Positions 63,210 through 64,000 of a DNA stretch of 64,000 nt are shown in pieces. A program made the position numbers and the translations under genes. The notes beneath the pieces were generated by a model. It worked only from the letters and a program-made list of their open reading frames with translations. It had not been told where the DNA came from and did no database searches. Numbering within the stretch: position 1 is the first letter of the stretch; every line of letters begins with the position of its first letter. Source of the DNA: CAWCDJ01 sp963836015 (GTDB lineage: Bacteria; Acidobacteriota; Terriglobia; Bryobacterales; Bryobacteraceae); NCBI GenBank assembly GCA_963836015.1, contig CAWIIF010000001.1, positions 124,001 to 188,000 on the forward strand, given 5' to 3'.

Positions 63210-64000
63210 GATACCTCCGGCTCCGCATAACGATCGCCCAGCGTCTCGGTCATCTGTGCGCGCAACAACTCGAAGTAGTCGGGACGGTCGCGGTCCACGA
63301 ACTTGCCGACCACGATCTCGCCCGCTTTCGTCAAAGCGCACTCGGAAGTCGGGGCACCGTTGCGGACCTTGCTCACTTCCTTATAGAACTTCATGGTGTC
63401 GAGGCCGTCGCCCATCTTGTTCCGGCGCTGATACAACGTCGGACAGGGGGACAGCACCTCGATGAAGCAGAATCCCTTCTTCTTCAGGATCTCTTCCATC
63501 GACCGGCTGAGCTGCTTCACGTGGTAAGTCGTCCAGCGCGCCACGTAAGCCGCGCCCGCCGCTTCCGCCAGTTGCACCAGGTTGAAGGCCGGCTCGAAGA
63601 CGCCATAAGGGGAAGTCGCGCTGATCACCTGCCCCGGCGTGGTCGGCGCGGTTTGTCCGCCGGTCATCGCATAAGTGAGGTTGTTGACGCAGATCACCTT
63701 CAAATCCATATTGCGCCGCGCGGCGTGGATGAAGTGGTTCCCGCCGATCGCAAACAAATCGCCGTCGCCCGAGTAGACCACCACCTGCAGCTCGGGATTG
63801 GCCAGCTTCAGGCCGGTGGCGAACGGAATCGCGCGCCCGTGCGTGGTGTGGAACGAATCGAGCTGCGCATAACCCGCCACGCGCCCCGTGCAGCCGATCC
63901 CGGATACGACTGCTACCTTGTCCAGGTTGGCCTTCGAGTTCTCGAGCGCCCGCGCGAAGCAGTTGACGGTGGTGCCGATGCCGCATCCCGGGCACCAGAT
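63194..64000 (-). CDS. korB: 2-oxoacid:ferredoxin oxidoreductase, beta subunit (5' end outside window)
   Basis: The frame is open to the right edge, giving 268 residues of the TPP-binding beta subunit. It includes WCPGCGIGTTVNCFARAL near its N-terminus, VSGIGCTGRVAGYAQLDSFH, HGRAIPFATGLKLANPELQV, and the TPP/Mg motif VVYSGDGDLFAIGGNHFIHA ... NNLTYAMTGGQ. Only a short N-terminal part is missing. The alpha subunit gene should lie upstream outside the window. Confidence 0.93.
   Translation of the reverse strand: MWCPGCGIGTTVNCFARALENSKANLDKVAVVSGIGCTGRVAGYAQLDSFHTTHGRAIPFATGLKLANPELQVVVYSGDGDLFAIGGNHFIHAARRNMDLKVICVNNLTYAMTGGQTAPTTPGQVISATSPYGVFEPAFNLVQLAEAAGAAYVARWTTYHVKQLSRSMEEILKKKGFCFIEVLSPCPTLYQRRNKMGDGLDTMKFYKEVSKVRNGAPTSECALTKAGEIVVGKFVDRDRPDYFELLRAQMTETLGDRYAEPEVSCSDC

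Overview
The window looks like chromosomal DNA of a high-GC acidobacterium, most likely of the Solibacter/Bryobacter type. This is an inference from gene content. It carries three very large Oar-like TonB-dependent receptors with an N-terminal carboxypeptidase-regulatory domain. It also carries a PadR regulator next to an acidobacterial-type (ADOP) duplicated permease, a Ser/Thr kinase fused to a PD40 propeller, and a SUF operon with a terminal Rrf2 gene. No phage, plasmid, IS, CRISPR, rRNA or tRNA gene was recognised. Coding density is very high and most operons are joined by 1-4 base stop/start overlaps.

Left part (1-14.8 kb): the end of a DUF6883 gene and a DUF4926 gene precede typA/bipA. 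A transglutaminase-like orphan and a secreted PHP-like protein follow. Next is a decaying block: an ADOP permease broken by three frameshifts, its intact PadR regulator with a two-operator promoter, and the tail of an outer-membrane barrel gene. Housekeeping genes come next: dedA, ppiD-like foldase, aspartokinase, cmk, a zincin and a CDF metal exporter.

Middle (14.8-33.5 kb): sppA is followed (minus strand, so transcribed toward it) by an apparent six-gene operon: L,D-transpeptidase, a newly noticed 46-residue membrane peptide, a secreted unknown, a shortened family-5 solute-binding protein, an NtrY-like kinase and an NtrC-like regulator. A NarL-type two-component pair, an ankyrin protein, murB, DUF2461, a NYN-LOTUS RNA-binding protein, argH and a PIG-L deacetylase follow.

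Right part (33.6-64 kb): two TonB receptors with near-consensus promoters, a Ser/Thr kinase, then a minus-strand operon phoH-ybeY-corC-era-BON-SMP30-NUDIX-mutS2. A family-39-like glycosyltransferase carrying an embedded SEC-C zinc motif is followed by the sufB-C-D-S-U-T-rrf2 operon, a third TonB receptor, and the korC and (partial) korB subunits of a 2-oxoacid:ferredoxin oxidoreductase.

The most unusual items are a dispersed palindromic repeat family that supplies stop codons and is inserted in frame inside ybeY, the SEC-C motif inside a membrane glycosyltransferase, the hidden small membrane protein, and the PadR promoter flanked by two copies of one palindrome.
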